64,000 nt of DNA from Onchocerca volvulus (Eukaryota; Nematoda; Chromadorea; Rhabditida; Onchocercidae). The stretch covers positions 6,014,001 to 6,078,000 of the forward strand of contig HG738137.1 of assembly GCA_000499405.2 (NCBI GenBank). Reading direction: 5' to 3'. A program made the translations under genes and the position numbers. The first letter of the stretch is position 1. Each line of letters starts with the position of its first letter. This document shows positions 39,101 through 51,491 of this stretch, piece by piece. Under the pieces are notes generated by a model. The model did not search any database, was not told the DNA's origin, and was given only the letters and a program-made list of their open reading frames with translations.

Positions 39101-39877
39101 TCATGATTTTCATCATTTCTCATTGGAATAAGATATGTGAAGAGAAGTGAATTGTTCGTATGGCAATCGGAATAATTTCCTAAGCAGCTCTGTAGAAAAG
39201 ATGCAAAATATTCCCACAGTCGAACTTCCACATAAAAAATCATGTTCAGTGTTGGATAGTCTTTTTCTATCATTTGAAATCCCGAAGAAATATTATACCT
39301 GCTCAGCAAAACGATAAGGAAAACCAAAAATTCTACCCTATACTGATCAGTAATAAGAATCCAGTTATAATTTACGACAACACCTAATTATAATTTAAAC
39401 GACATAATTTTTGTTTCAAAAGTTTAATAAATAAGATTGTGAAGTTTTTTTCATTTGTCATATTCGCCTAACCTTTAACAACAGCCTATTACTTCACTCA
39501 ACTCAAATTTTGCAAGAGAAATGCTTTCACGAGCAATCTGATGCTAGAAATGCTTTTTCCGTTACTCACTGTCAAACTCGACACACTTTTAAAAAATGCA
39601 TGAATGTCTTTAAGCAAAAGAAAAAAAAATTATTGTTCATTGATAAAAACGTATTGATTACTATGATAGCTATTTTAATTAATGAAGATATTAGTTGGAA
39701 TAATTCAAAATTTATGGTCCAAAACCGCTATTTGTATCAAATAATACTGTCCTTTTTATTTTATTTCATTTATCTTCATCCCCAAACATGCCAACATCGG
39801 AGTGTATGTATATATAGCAGCAGAAGAGTAAATAAAAGAGAAATCTTCTATATAATATCAACTAATGAAGTCATGAC
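36140..39877. other. Gene-poor region, left part
   Basis: No recognisable gene. Contains DYNLT 3' UTR, several poly-A/poly-T runs (for example about 36911-36922 and 37978-37995), and isolated open frames. One of these, 36555-36701 (48 codons plus stop), starts with a signal-peptide-like stretch. A second, on the - strand at 39019-39327, is 102 codons without a known domain. Composition is uniformly A+T-rich. Confidence 0.4.
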
Positions 39878-40128
39878 TTATAATGCATCCTTTCTGATTT
39901 TTTCCATTTTATGGCTGAAATAAGAAAACACTTGATAAAAAAGGGAGTGACAAACCTTCTTTCCATAAAAAATCCGACAACATAAAACCACATGAATAGA
40001 GCCTGATCAATAATAAATGTTGGATGGAGCCAATGTTTGGGTAAGAGCAGCACGGGAATTAGCCATTGTAAACAATACATTTTCCGCAAACTCTGAAATC
40101 GCCGGTCTAACCAGTTTGAAAATAATGT
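39878..40128 (-). CDS. Candidate small membrane protein, two terminal exons
   Basis: On the - strand an open segment 39956-40128, behind a GATAG acceptor and ended by a GTTTGT donor, joins in phase to 39878-39914, behind TTATTTCAG and ending TAA. It encodes about 69 residues. NWLDRRFQSLRK is followed by two hydrophobic stretches (QWLIPVLLLP and LFMWFYVVGFF), then a basic tail ERSHKMEKIRKDAL. The arrangement (D/R-Q-x-L, aromatic membrane segment, G-F/Y, K/E-R, basic tail) recalls the mitochondrial complex I accessory subunit NDUFC2, but this is a weak pattern match from memory. A possible first exon beginning MSEGGISDSRK lies at 40563 reading left. Could equally be a chance open frame. Confidence 0.3.
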
Positions 40129-40479
40129 CTATCTGAAGGTCTATTTATATCATAATCAATTCATCACCATCATACTCTCTGATTATTCAACTCAAACAGT
40201 GAATTTTCTTCACGTACTTAAGAAGCTAAAAAAAAAAGTTTTTCAACGTATTTTCGTGAAATGCTGACTCTACTTTATGCTAATTAATGCAACTTAGACC
40301 TTAAAATCAACTATAAGCTTATAGATACATCTAATTATATGACAATGAAGCATGACGTGAAATTACGTCACGTAATTCCTGGATGCAAATTCTAATTAAT
40401 TGGTCCCTGATTATCACATATTAATTTTCTCGAGGATGGAAAAGTTACGAAACATTCATAAGCATATTTCTCAACAAAT

Positions 40480-40860
40480 ATCATACCCCTGCACCACTCC
40501 AGACGGACAAACAATCCAGGAACCGCTCCTTTTTCTAGAATCGGAAATTCCCCCCTCACTCATGACAAATTCTTGATGGGACCAATATCAGGGACAAGGC
40601 AGCATTTCAAACTTGAGAATATGTGGAATAAATTTCTTTCTTTTACTGCGTGAATCGATTTAATAGAACTAACTCGTTTGGAGGAAATCGTAGTCACTTT
40701 CCCACTCCTACCTTTCTCTCTCGTGTTCCACCAAATTTTCACTCCCGAACGATGGATTCTCTCATGTCTCCGTCCCCAGTGTCACTGGGAGTTGTAACGA
40801 TGTGACAATTCGAGCCTTCCATCCTTCATCCAAATGCTTGCTCAAATCCAAATGATAGTA
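40480..40860. promoter_or_regulatory. Locally G+C-richer island in the gene-poor region
   Basis: Stands out from the A+T-rich surroundings with C- and G-rich strings such as CCCCCCTCACTCATGAC and GTCTCCGTCCCCAGTG. Similar blocks occur in the divergent promoter regions at about 30590-30960 and 50340-50540, so this may mark a promoter, possibly for the candidate - strand gene to its left. Inference from composition only. Confidence 0.3.
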
Positions 40861-43800
40861 TATCGTTCTTTTCCGCATTAACAGCAATTTGTAAACCATC
40901 GTTGCTTGGCCTGAAATATGACCAATTTGAAAAGAATAAATATTGAAATATTTAATCAGAAATGTTTACATGTAGTAATTCATTTTGACTTATTTCGGAC
41001 ATTTCCATTATCTAATTTTATCTAATTTTCTCTCCGTGGCCATGTTTTCGGCAGAACTTCTATGTTCATTAAGCTTTTATTAGCCATCTGAAACTTTTAA
41101 TGGGCTCAAATATTGATTTACTTCCGAAGAGTAAAGTTTATTTAATGTTGAATCAAACTTTGCGAACCGTTGTAAGAGTATTTTCAAAATGATGTCCTAT
41201 GCCGATATCTCACGAAGTAAATTTAGTAAACAAAGTGTGAAATTCCCATATAAAGTAAAAATAAATTTATTTATCAAATCTGCTGTGATATCGTTTCTAA
41301 GATTCATAATTCATCTGGTGCTTGGATCCATTGATTTTAATTATCGCACTTTTAGATTTATTGTTGTTCTTTATCTTTACGAATTGTTTGCTTAGTGTGA
41401 TTGATTTATTATCTCTTTGTTCCTTTCTTGAATAATTAGATCACAAAGCTTAATTAGCATGTAAATTTAGAGGAACAGTCTGATAGCCGCCGTCGAGAGA
41501 TCTTTTTAAAGAAGAAAAAGAAGTGAAGAAGGACAGTTAAGCTACAGAAATGGCGGAAGAATTCGGTGAATGTTTTTTTTAAAAGAATAAGAATGAGATG
41601 TTGGAAAGAGTTCAGTATTTCACTCCGAACATATATCTGAAAGCATCAAAACTTGTAAGTTAATCTCCAGCATCTCTCGGGATTATTCTTTATCAGTAAA
41701 ACCTGCTATTTACCAGGGAAGTAAGTAATGATTGACCTATTTTAATGCGATTTTTGCATTTGCATTCAGAAGGATATAAGATGATGCTGGAGCAGCGATG
41801 CGTCGATCAAATCATACTGGAAACTGTTGCTGTATTAGTAATACCAATACTCATTTTCTGTATTGAGAAAGCTCTACGATATTGCGAGAACGCTTTTGCA
41901 CTATTGCCAATCGATTGAATGATTTATAGTCTATATTAAGTAAGCGGTTGAAACAGTTGATTTATTAACAAAGATGAGAAATTCTACAGTAAATCGATTC
42001 AGTATCTGACCGACAGTACCACATGCCATCAGTGGAATAATTAATAATCTTTCAGCATTCAAACTGTGAAGAACAAAGCGAAAGTTGAGATTTTGCTGTA
42101 TAAGTTGTAATTCATATGGTAGGATTAATTTTCGACATGCTATCAATCAGCTATTAGCAATTGTAACACATATTGTTGAATGCATTCTGCAATCTGCAAC
42201 GCTGCAAATCAATGAAATCGCATGTAACGCTTGATCATCGTGGATAGCCACAAATTCACAGATTCCAGAGAATCATGGAGATTAGATTATCTGCTTCCTC
42301 ATTTCTGCAATGTAACTTTATTAAGCAAGTCATTTCATTGTGGTAACAGACTAAAAAGTATCAAAATATGAATCCTCTTATATCGATCTTCTCAGTTCTG
42401 ACAGAAAATTTATCTGCGATAAGCTTTTTATTTCCAGTTTGGATGCTCATTACAAATTAGCAGTGATTGATAAAAGCTATCAAAAGGCTAAATTTGTCTG
42501 AAGAGTTCCGGAAAGCTTACGAAGACATTGTGCCGAGAAGTATTGGCCAATCATATTCGTGAATGAGAAATTATTGTATCTTGATCAATAATTTACAGTG
42601 TTCAAATATATAAAATTTTTGAACTAAAATTAGAATCCATAAATCATGATTACAATTTGGCAACATCGATTTTGATGTTCCGGGATTTTTTTGATTGTTA
42701 AGCGAAGAACTTGAAAAAAATTATTTTTAAAAAAAGAATTGTGAAAATTGAAAAATTGAAAAGCAGGAAGATGAATTTATCTTGTTTAGTTGCTTCATTA
42801 GCTCCAAGTTCCAAATAATATTTTTAAAGCTTAAATATAGTAAGTGAAATAGCCGAAGACAAATAACTTAAAAATAAACGACATTGATAGTTAACGGGAC
42901 ACCAACTGCTAAATTCACTTTCATCAGAAAATGCAAAAATAAGGAATGATAAAAAATGGATCGGTAAAGTAAACCACATGAATACAATGAATTGAAATCA
43001 AAAAATATTCGAAATAATATGAGGAAAAGGAAGAGATAAACGATAAAATAATTATGATGGTTAACAAAGGGTTGAAGCCGAAGAATAAAAAAGGATCACT
43101 TGGCTGCAGAAACGAAGAATTAATTTTCAGTATTCTTTTAATTTTAATTGAAGAATTTACATTTCTTCCAAATCGAACTTTAGAAAGACCGATTAATTTT
43201 ACGCATTTAAAAGATTTGTTCTTGAATTGTACATCTTGTCAAATGTATAGCTGTATTCTTGAAACTTGATCAAGATCATTCAAAGCGCAAAGAAATGAGA
43301 AAAAGTAATTACTTTACTGAGTGCAAATATCCGTAACATGGGCAACATTTAGAATTCAAGAGTTCAAATACAAGGAAGGCGATTTGCACAGTACACTGCA
43401 ACATCTTGCTAATGGCTTCGAAGTATTGAATGAGCAAATATTTGGCATTAGAGAAATTAGGTAGCAAAACCTCTTTTAAATATGATCTCTTAGAAATGTC
43501 TGTCATCTGTTAATTAATCCATCCTTTGTCAAAAAACTGATGAATGAAAAGAGAAATATAATGAAGCAATTACATCTATTCAAGGTTTTGCTGTGCTCAC
43601 AAATGTATTGCGGGTGGATGATAAAGCATGGAAATTATTTTCGGAAGAATTTTACAGCATTTGATCTATATTTTGCAAAAAGATTTTAATCATTAAAAAT
43701 ACGCTTATTCTATGCAACTAATTGCATGTTGCCAGTACAATTTAGAATCACAACATCATGCTCTACAAGGGTAACGAAAGTTTGATGCATGGATTCAAAT

Positions 43801-44400
43801 ATGTCAAAGAAAAGACTGCAATTCTTCTCGTCTTCTGTATCATAAGGTATGCGGCAATCTTATAGGCAAGATTTATCATTATGCTGTTTTTCTCAAGCGG
43901 AAGGAACAAAAAAAATTAGCGATAGACTGAAAAAGTTATTATTGAACGATTATCCATGCGATCTGTAAATCACTTCGTAAACTTTCATCTTTGCTGCGAA
44001 ATCTTACGACATTTCACTGTTTCAAGTCAGAAGTAAAGTCAGTTATACCGACAATTTGTCCTGACCGAAAATAAACCTTCATTTAGAAATAATATTTATT
44101 TGAAGTCTCTGAAGTAGCGCCCAACTATCTGGCAATGGACTTTATATGTTAAATTTCACAAGAAATAATACATGGTGAAATTTTATTTCAGATGTTTAAA
44201 TCTTGCAAAATGTTTTAATTATTTATACGATTTTATTGCTCAAGAAATATTTCAAATTGTGTGTTCAAGCTTAGGTTAGGATTAATATGAACATACATCT
44301 GCTTTTATTTCATTTGTACTAGAAACACTTAAAATAGGCAAAGATTCCGTTTATTTTACCGAAAACTTAAAAAAAGCAGCAAAATTCAACTCGATGCTGA
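40861..44400. other. Gene-poor region, middle part
   Basis: No recognisable gene. A + strand mini-ORF at 41781-41918 (45 residues, ATG 11 bases after a GCATTCAG acceptor) encodes one predicted membrane segment (VAVLVIPILIFCI). The following 42.0-43.8 kb reads as short interrupted open segments, consistent with decayed coding sequence, but I cannot name a source. Confidence 0.35.
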
Positions 44401-44429
44401 ACATAAAAACAATGTCCCCGTTGTCGACA

Positions 44430-45400
44430 AAAAAGTTGAAACTCGGATTAGTGACATTGGGGGCGAAGAAGATTCACAAGTTCAAAATTCGATTTTCAGA
44501 TGCCACTATCGCCAGAAACTTTAATTTCAGATATATCGCTAATTAATTTCATATTCTTAATGTAATGAATAATACTGAAGAGAGCGGTGAAATTAAAGTC
44601 TTCCATCGACAATACTCTGAAGCACATCGACAGTATGTTGAATTTGATATAAATTTGATAGTTTTTTTATTAGCAAAAAGTTTGAAAATGAAATTTCGGC
44701 AGGCCATTTCTAAAATTAAACGTTTTTCGGCAAAAATATGAAATCGAAATTTCAATTAATATATCTGAACACACAGCTTCGATTATCGAATTAATGATTA
44801 AGTAGCCATTGCTGCTATGCTTCAATTAGAGCTTCGTGATGATACTAAAATTGTATTTGCAAACAGCAATTTATCTAAGTTTAAGATTGTAATAAATATG
44901 TCCGAAACGAGATTTTTAACCAGCAGTACAGTCGAAAATAGAATTTTAATTAGCAGTTACCTAAAAAATGAAATTACAATCACAAATTTTCCTAAATCAT
45001 GATATTTAACTAACTGTAAGACTGAAATCAAAATTCCGATCGGTAAAAAATATAAAATAAAAAATCCGAAGATAATGGATTTTGGACATATCCAAAATTG
45101 GTACTTTGATAATCAACAAACTTGATTTTGCAGGATGGAATGCTTGAAAAAATTCATTTAAGGGGCCGCAAACATGAAATAATCTCAATGAATTGAATTT
45201 CTCGAATTGGAACTTTAAGCGATAATGATCTCGAAACTAGAATCCTGTCATCGTTGTTTATAAAGCAAATGAGCTTTGATTGTGATAATTCTGAAGCCGA
45301 GAAGTTGTGCAAAATTGGAACTTCGATAAAATTTAAAATTTAAGAATGAAATTTCAGCTAATACTCGCAATAAAATAGTTCGCATTGTAGACAAATTTAA
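44430..45400 (+). repeat. Decayed 30-bp (10-codon) repeat array
   Basis: Between about 44821 and 45060 the sequence lines up with a 30-bp period; units begin near 44911, 44941, 44971, 45001 and 45031. Translated on the + strand they give related 10-residue units: SETRFLTSST, VENRILISSY, and outlying copies VETRISDIG (from 44435) and LETRILSSLF (from 45230). In-frame stops and shifts separate them. This looks like the remnant of a gene encoding a short-period repeat protein, or a minisatellite whose unit happens to be a multiple of three. Confidence 0.45.
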
Positions 45401-48400
45401 TAGCGAAAATGCAAATGTGAATAGCAATCATCAGTAATACTAATGTTATTTAAAAATATTGCATATTCGATAAAATCGAATAGAGCCAGTTTCATTTTTA
45501 TGTAGTAAATTTCTTGTAATTTGAATAATTAGATTTAAGGTAATATTTCAGATCGATTGATGGTATTTAGGGATTAGTATAGAATGGAATGATGATTGTT
45601 CTTTAGGCATCTATTTTCTAAAAAACGCATAACTTAGATTGGAAAAAAAAAATTTGAGTTATGCGTTTTTCTTCAGAATCTATGTCATTTCAAATTGTTT
45701 TCATGGCGATTCGCCGAAATCTTCTTTATCATCGTGAATTATGTTATCAGTTTCATCTTCATCTAGATTCTACCTATCCTTTAGATCGTTCACAGTAGTC
45801 TATTTAATTCTTGACTTTTTCTCAATCAGATCAAAATAAAAATAAGGAACGGAACTTATTTTTTCAGTTTTTTAAGCCTTTACTCATTTTCTCTGGATTG
45901 AAATTATATTGTTGTTGTATTAAAAGATAGCAACAAACAAAAGCCGTCAAAAGAGGTGAGAGAAAAGTCTTCAAAGCTTCAAATAGGCTTGGAAATTGGA
46001 TATCAGTAGGATCGGATGGCCCAAATCATTGGTCTCTAAAAAATTCAGCTGTTCTAAATTTTTTTTTTTTTTTTTGGAGAACTTCACATTTATGCTTGAA
46101 AAGTGCAGAAATACGACCGAGTACATCTCTAAAAGCTAAATTATAAAAATTCGGGATGATAGAAGTGGAGCACAAACATTCCAATAATCCTATTACGACT
46201 TCCTGTCGATTATGAAATTTTCATATTCCTGGAAATATTAATTTTATCGAATACTCAAATATTTCGATATCTTTTTTTAGCAACAGATTGATCTCCAAAG
46301 AAGAGTTTTAAAATTGAATAAAAGCGAACTGTAGAGAATCAATTAATAATAAAAACTTTAAGATTTTCATTGAATTTTTGCCAAAAAACTCATTTCTTTG
46401 TAAAAGAGGAAAGTGAAATTTCTTTTTTTTAATTATGAGGGTAGACTTAATGAATTAAAATTAGTACGGAACAAAAACAATTTCACATCGAAGATTCTAA
46501 ATCTCAGATTTCACTGGAAGAACTTCTATAGGAAAAAAGAAGAGTTTATCACCGTTTCTCTTCAAATGCATCAAACCCATTATCGCAATTATAGAATTCA
46601 ATTAATTATCAAAAGGTTTTTTGCAAGTAAAAGATGATAAATTTCATTAACTTCTAATATAATAATTTTAATTTGTCCGCAGCACACTTTACATCCCAAT
46701 TTTTTGTCGGGAATTTTAGTAACGAGAAGAGGAATTATTTTTTAATTTATGCCAGTACTCACAATTTAGTAGACAGGTCATTTAGCAATCACACTCTTAG
46801 CAAAGCAATTTTTTAAATCCCCTGCTTTTTATGTGACCTGAAGAAAACCGATGGCTTGGAGTATCAAAATTCATCTTAAATTTTGATATGTAACAAGACG
46901 CTCTTCAACACTAGAGATTTTTTAAAATATCCATTTATAATGACGAAAATATCCAACAGATAGTTATTAATAAAAAGTAGAATCCGTGAAAATCATTTGA
47001 CCAGTAACTTGAACCATATATACTTTTAAAAATTAAAAAGCTTAAATTCAACAAAAATCTAAGAGAAATATCGTTTGTTCTTAATCATTCAACACGAAAA
47101 ATAACTGTCATATATATCTTCACCTTAAATTATTGGTGAATAATTGAGGAAAATCAAAATGTGAAACCATTGCACGTAACAAGTGACACATAATCCGGTA
47201 TTTATTGGATTTATTCCCAGAAATTACTGAATATCATTTTCCGTTATTCAAGACAATTTTTTTTTTGGTTATGTTATGTCCACGTTACAACTTTTACTAC
47301 ATATTTCGGACCATTGAGGTCATAGTTCTTGCAGTCATGGACAATTTCACAATGATTTTTCAAAATTATACCTTTAAGATGCCTAAATTTCGTGACTGAT
47401 ATTGAAAACCAGCTTGGAAAAGGTCGGGAAAGTAGACTGTGAGATTTTGATTTTAGAATTTATGAAATCTGTTTTGTTAAAAATTGTCTCTCAAATACTG
47501 CCAAAATGCTACAAATTTACTTTCTTCCAATTCTAGAGGTAAACAAGAGATCTTACACATGTGAATTTATGCTTGAGAGATAATATTTCCTGAATAATGA
47601 AGCAAATTTGGTTTAAACAAATTTTTAAAATGAAGCAAACTTGATTTAAACATCCAGATTCTCATACAACAATAACAACGGCCATAATTATAAGTAAACA
47701 GTGAGAACTGATGAAAGTATGACAAATAAAAAGTAAATGAATTATCCACATTGCAGTAAAAGACAAGGATAATTATAAAGAAAATCGAAATTCTTAGATT
47801 AGAAAATAAATCTTTCTAATCATGAAAACAGTAATAATACAACATTATTATCAATAACAGTTTAAATTAAAAACCGCCGATATATAAAACCGTACAGTAT
47901 GGTGTTGAGAGAAATGAGGTGTGTACTGTGTAGCACAACATAGGAACCAAGTGATCTCTTTCTTTATCGCAAAGTAAGAGATAGAACAACTACATTAAGA
48001 TGAGAAGGTCTTGTACTTTTTGAAATTTAGAAAAAAGTGATGAAGCATGAGTTCGATTGATATTCAAGGATTCTAATTAAATTTAAATCGATTCAACAAT
48101 TAATTTATCAGATCCAAAATAATTTTCAGGAGCCGTTATGTACTTTGCTATAACCAAATCAATCAAGGATCAAATCAAGCAATTCCGAATTTTAAGTAAA
48201 TTATACCGGTGAAAATGTTTTTCGCTACACTTTAAATAAATAATTTCAGCATAAAACAATACCGGAATCCTTTCGAATCTTTGAAAGGAAAAAAGAAAAC
48301 TGATCCAAAATGTAAAATCTGGAAAACAGAAACAGCTAATCCATAAAATACAACAAACGAACAAAATATGAAAAATCGGTAGCAGATTGTTACGAAAACA

Positions 48401-48481
48401 CATCAGTAAGCCTACACGTCAAATTCAAACAATAGTACGACTCGATGCTTTTCTGCCCATTAGACAGTTTCAAAACTATAT
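45401..48481. other. Gene-poor region, right part
   Basis: Includes a perfect hairpin at 45621-45670 (listed separately) and a poly-T run near 46059-46075. Open frames here are short, low-complexity and show no known domain. Ends at the PABPN1 3' end. Confidence 0.4.
45621..45670. repeat. Perfect 14-bp inverted repeat with 22-nt loop
   Basis: AAAAACGCATAACT at 45621-45634 is the exact reverse complement of 45657-45670. The loop is A-rich. Could be a terminator-like or transcript hairpin, or the pruned core of a palindromic element. Confidence 0.75.
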
Positions 48482-50087
48482 TTAGTATGGCGCGAAAACT
48501 CCACGGCGTCTGTAATAAATCAAAGTTGATATTACAAAACAAAATAAAAAAAAAAAAGAAAAAACTAATTCCAGACCATTTTCGGCAAAATTTACTCAAA
48601 TTTCAAATGTGAGTCTAAAAGAAGTATTCAAACATCAAAGAACGACACGAATAATAACTTCGAAATTTACAAATTCTCTTAAAAACTTTAATTTTTGCTA
48701 AATATTACCTTGGTGGTCGCCTAGCTCGATAACCAGCGTAGATATATTTCACAATTACACGCGCACCCCCACGACCACGTGTACGCGGTGGTCGGTTTGT
48801 GGTACTTACACCAGGTCGATTTGTTCGTTTGGCACAAACCTAAAACTACTCTCGCATTAAATTTCCCTAAGATAATCATGTAAGACGAAATCAACAACAA
48901 AGGAAACAGGCCATCTACTATTCATAATAAATATTTCGTAAAAAAACTAACTTTGATTTGCCGACCGCGAAACAATGATTCATCGAGAGCTAGAGCAGTC
49001 TGCACAGCTTCTTTATCAGCAAATTCAATGTAAGCGAACCTAGAAACATGGCTTGAGATTTACTCAACTATCCAAAGCAAAAAAATATTCTGTGAAAAAA
49101 TATCTTGCGGAATGACCTGAATAATCACGCATTTCTGAAAATTGACGAGGAATTAACTACATATGAATTTGGGCCATTCACTCTAGAATTAAACAAACTG
49201 CTATAAAAATTCATTCATTTTTCTATAATGCAAGATTGACTAATATGAGGTGTGAAATATACATACCCTTTCGGATGACCTGTGAATTTATCTGTCAAAA
49301 TTGTTACTCTATTTACGGAACCACACCCATGAAAATGAGCTTCCAATTCTTCAGCAGTCGAACAATAATCAACCTGTAATTACAATGGCATAAAATCAAA
49401 GATTTACACAAAAACTAGGAAAAATCAAAGCCCTATAGTTACTCTATACAGAAATTTACAATGCAATAACATTTGAAAGATTAAAAAAGGAAAGTATAAA
49501 TGAAAATAGGCATACATTTCCCACATAAACAGATCTACTATCTGCTTCAATTTTATCTTCAATCGAAGCCGCACTTTGAGAAGTATTACTGCCTGTGCTC
49601 ATATTCATCTGTTTTTCAACATCACTCTGCATTTGGCGTATTAACTGAGCCTCCTCTTCAATTTCTTTCATGCGATTTGTCAAAGCTTCCATATCCTAGA
49701 ACAGACGCACAAACATAAGATAATCTAAAGCAGCTCACACGAGAGCACTGCAGAGAAATTTTAAGCAACTCAACAAGAATAACAGTTCGACGAGCTGACT
49801 TTGCTGTTAATCAAATACCCTCATATTTTATTTATTTATTACTTGTTAAGTATGAAAAAAAGTCAGCTTGAGCAATAAAAACATTAGCATAATAGAGTTA
49901 GTGCTTAGATTCGAAAATTAAGCAACATTATCAGAGAAAAAATAAGAAAAATTGATGAAACATTGATCAAACTTACTGGATCTTCGCTCATATGGTCCGC
50001 TGAAGTGAGCAAATCACTGCCATTATCCAAGATATCATCTTCCTCAATACGAATATCACCTTCATCTGCTGCCGTTCCCGTCGCCAT
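48482..50087 (-). CDS. PABPN1: Nuclear poly(A)-binding protein 1
   Basis: Nuclear RRM protein that binds growing poly(A) tails, stimulates poly(A) polymerase and sets tail length. Six exons: 49977-50087, 49516-49695, 49267-49373, 48952-49039, 48709-48839 and 48482-48509, in phase, about 214 residues. Order: acidic N-terminus ([17 protein letters not shown]), coiled-coil helix [20 protein letters not shown], then the RRM with RNP2 VYVGNV and RNP1 [20 protein letters not shown] is diagnostic. An Arg/Gly-rich tail ends in aromatic FAPY, like the family's SPY end. The last exon is only 28 nt and was found because phase 2 of the previous exon required it. Start at 50087 follows an acceptor-like GATTTTCAG (50108-50116, read on the - strand), consistent with trans-splicing. 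Confidence 0.95.
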
Positions 50088-51491
50088 TTTGCTACTGCAG
50101 CAACAAACTGAAAATCTTCCAGCAAATCTTACAATTCGAAAAGGGAACAAATTTTGCTGCAAATATTTTAGCACCTGCATTTTAATACTTGCATCTTAAC
50201 TTCGCAAAATGCGCAAAACTAGCCCAGATGATCGGCCTATTTGCTCACCAATGTTGAACTTAATGATCAGCTGTATATCATCGGATTCTGTCGGAGCTTG
50301 ATAAGCGGGAATATCAGTTTGCCGAGAGTTAATGGGTCACCAGATCTACTCGTCCTCACTAGTTCCGGCCGTGCTAACCACCAGGAAACTTGTTCCGACT
50401 AATCCTTCCTTTCCTGATCCCCGCAAAAACTCGCGCATCCGCCGTCCACCCGATCGTCCACCCCATTCATTCCCCCCTAGAAATATCCGAGAAGCATGCA
50501 CCATTCCCTTCAATCCTACGCTGCGATTGTTTTCGCTGTGTGAAGACATTTCATCTACTACAGCGAAACAATTTTTCATGGTGTCAATTTCTCGTGTGCT
50601 AATTAACAATTTCTTTAATTAATGACTGGCAAGACTTATATCTGATAAGACTTATATCTTCAGTAGTCTATAACTGGCGAAGATTTGATATCGTTTGGTT
50701 TTCTCATTGCTCATCCTTATTATGTAATGAACTGAAATTTTTTTTTTTGAATCGAGACTCAATAATATATTCATCAAATTACCGAAATTTGATAGTATCA
50801 ATCGACAGACGGATGGACATTGGCCAGTATCACTTAGAAATTAAAATAAATATAATATGTGTGACATTATGATTGGAAATGATGGTAATGATCATCATGA
50901 TCGTTGTCAACTTTCTTTCAATCATTTGAAATTTTGTCGTAATTTTTTTTGATACCATCAATTCTCTGACTCGAAATGATATCCATTACTTTACCGCACA
51001 GCCCTTTTATCTTCGTTTGCAACTCCATTTCGGTCATCTTCCTCTTATTCGATCAAATATTCATGACTTTTTGATTTGATTGTTGTCGTTGTTATAACGA
51101 ATTGTTAGAACGAATTTGGTCTGCAGTATTTTAATGGCGAAAAGATAATTTTATATATGCATTTCTAAAATTGTGTAATATCAAATGATTCACTGGCTGG
51201 GATCAATGATACATTAGCAACAATAGTCGAAGAATACTTTTATTTAAAATGAGATAAAATCGAGAAAAAAAAAATGATAAAAAGCGGAATTCATAAGTTC
51301 CTTTTGTTTGCGCTGAAGTAAAATTTTGCACTCTTCAATAACCATTCTACATACCGTAGCATTAGTTATGGAAAGGAAAAAGCTCTTTATCAGTTCATTG
51401 TCATTTTTCCTATTCTCATTTTCTACTTTATTATTTTTACAACACTTTACTTGAATCCTTACAGGTTTCTTTAGATTTAAAATAAAGCGAT
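50088..51491. promoter_or_regulatory. Divergent promoter region PABPN1/CHMP2B
   Basis: About 1.4 kb between head-to-head genes. A G+C-rich block at about 50340-50540 is open in several frames on both strands but has no domain; I read it as promoter sequence. A TTTCTTTAG acceptor ending at 51474 precedes the CHMP2B ATG by 17 bases. Confidence 0.45.

Noticed and set aside
39019..39327. 102-codon - strand open frame in the gene-poor block
   Set aside because: Another frame of the same strand is also open over much of it, no domain is recognisable and no neighbouring exon could be phased. Not called as a gene.
43309..43506. 65-codon - strand open frame
   Set aside because: Length expected by chance in this composition; no splice-compatible neighbours or motif.
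50332..50622. Long overlapping open frames on both strands upstream of CHMP2B
   Set aside because: They arise from locally high G+C (few stops), overlap one another on opposite strands and show no domain.
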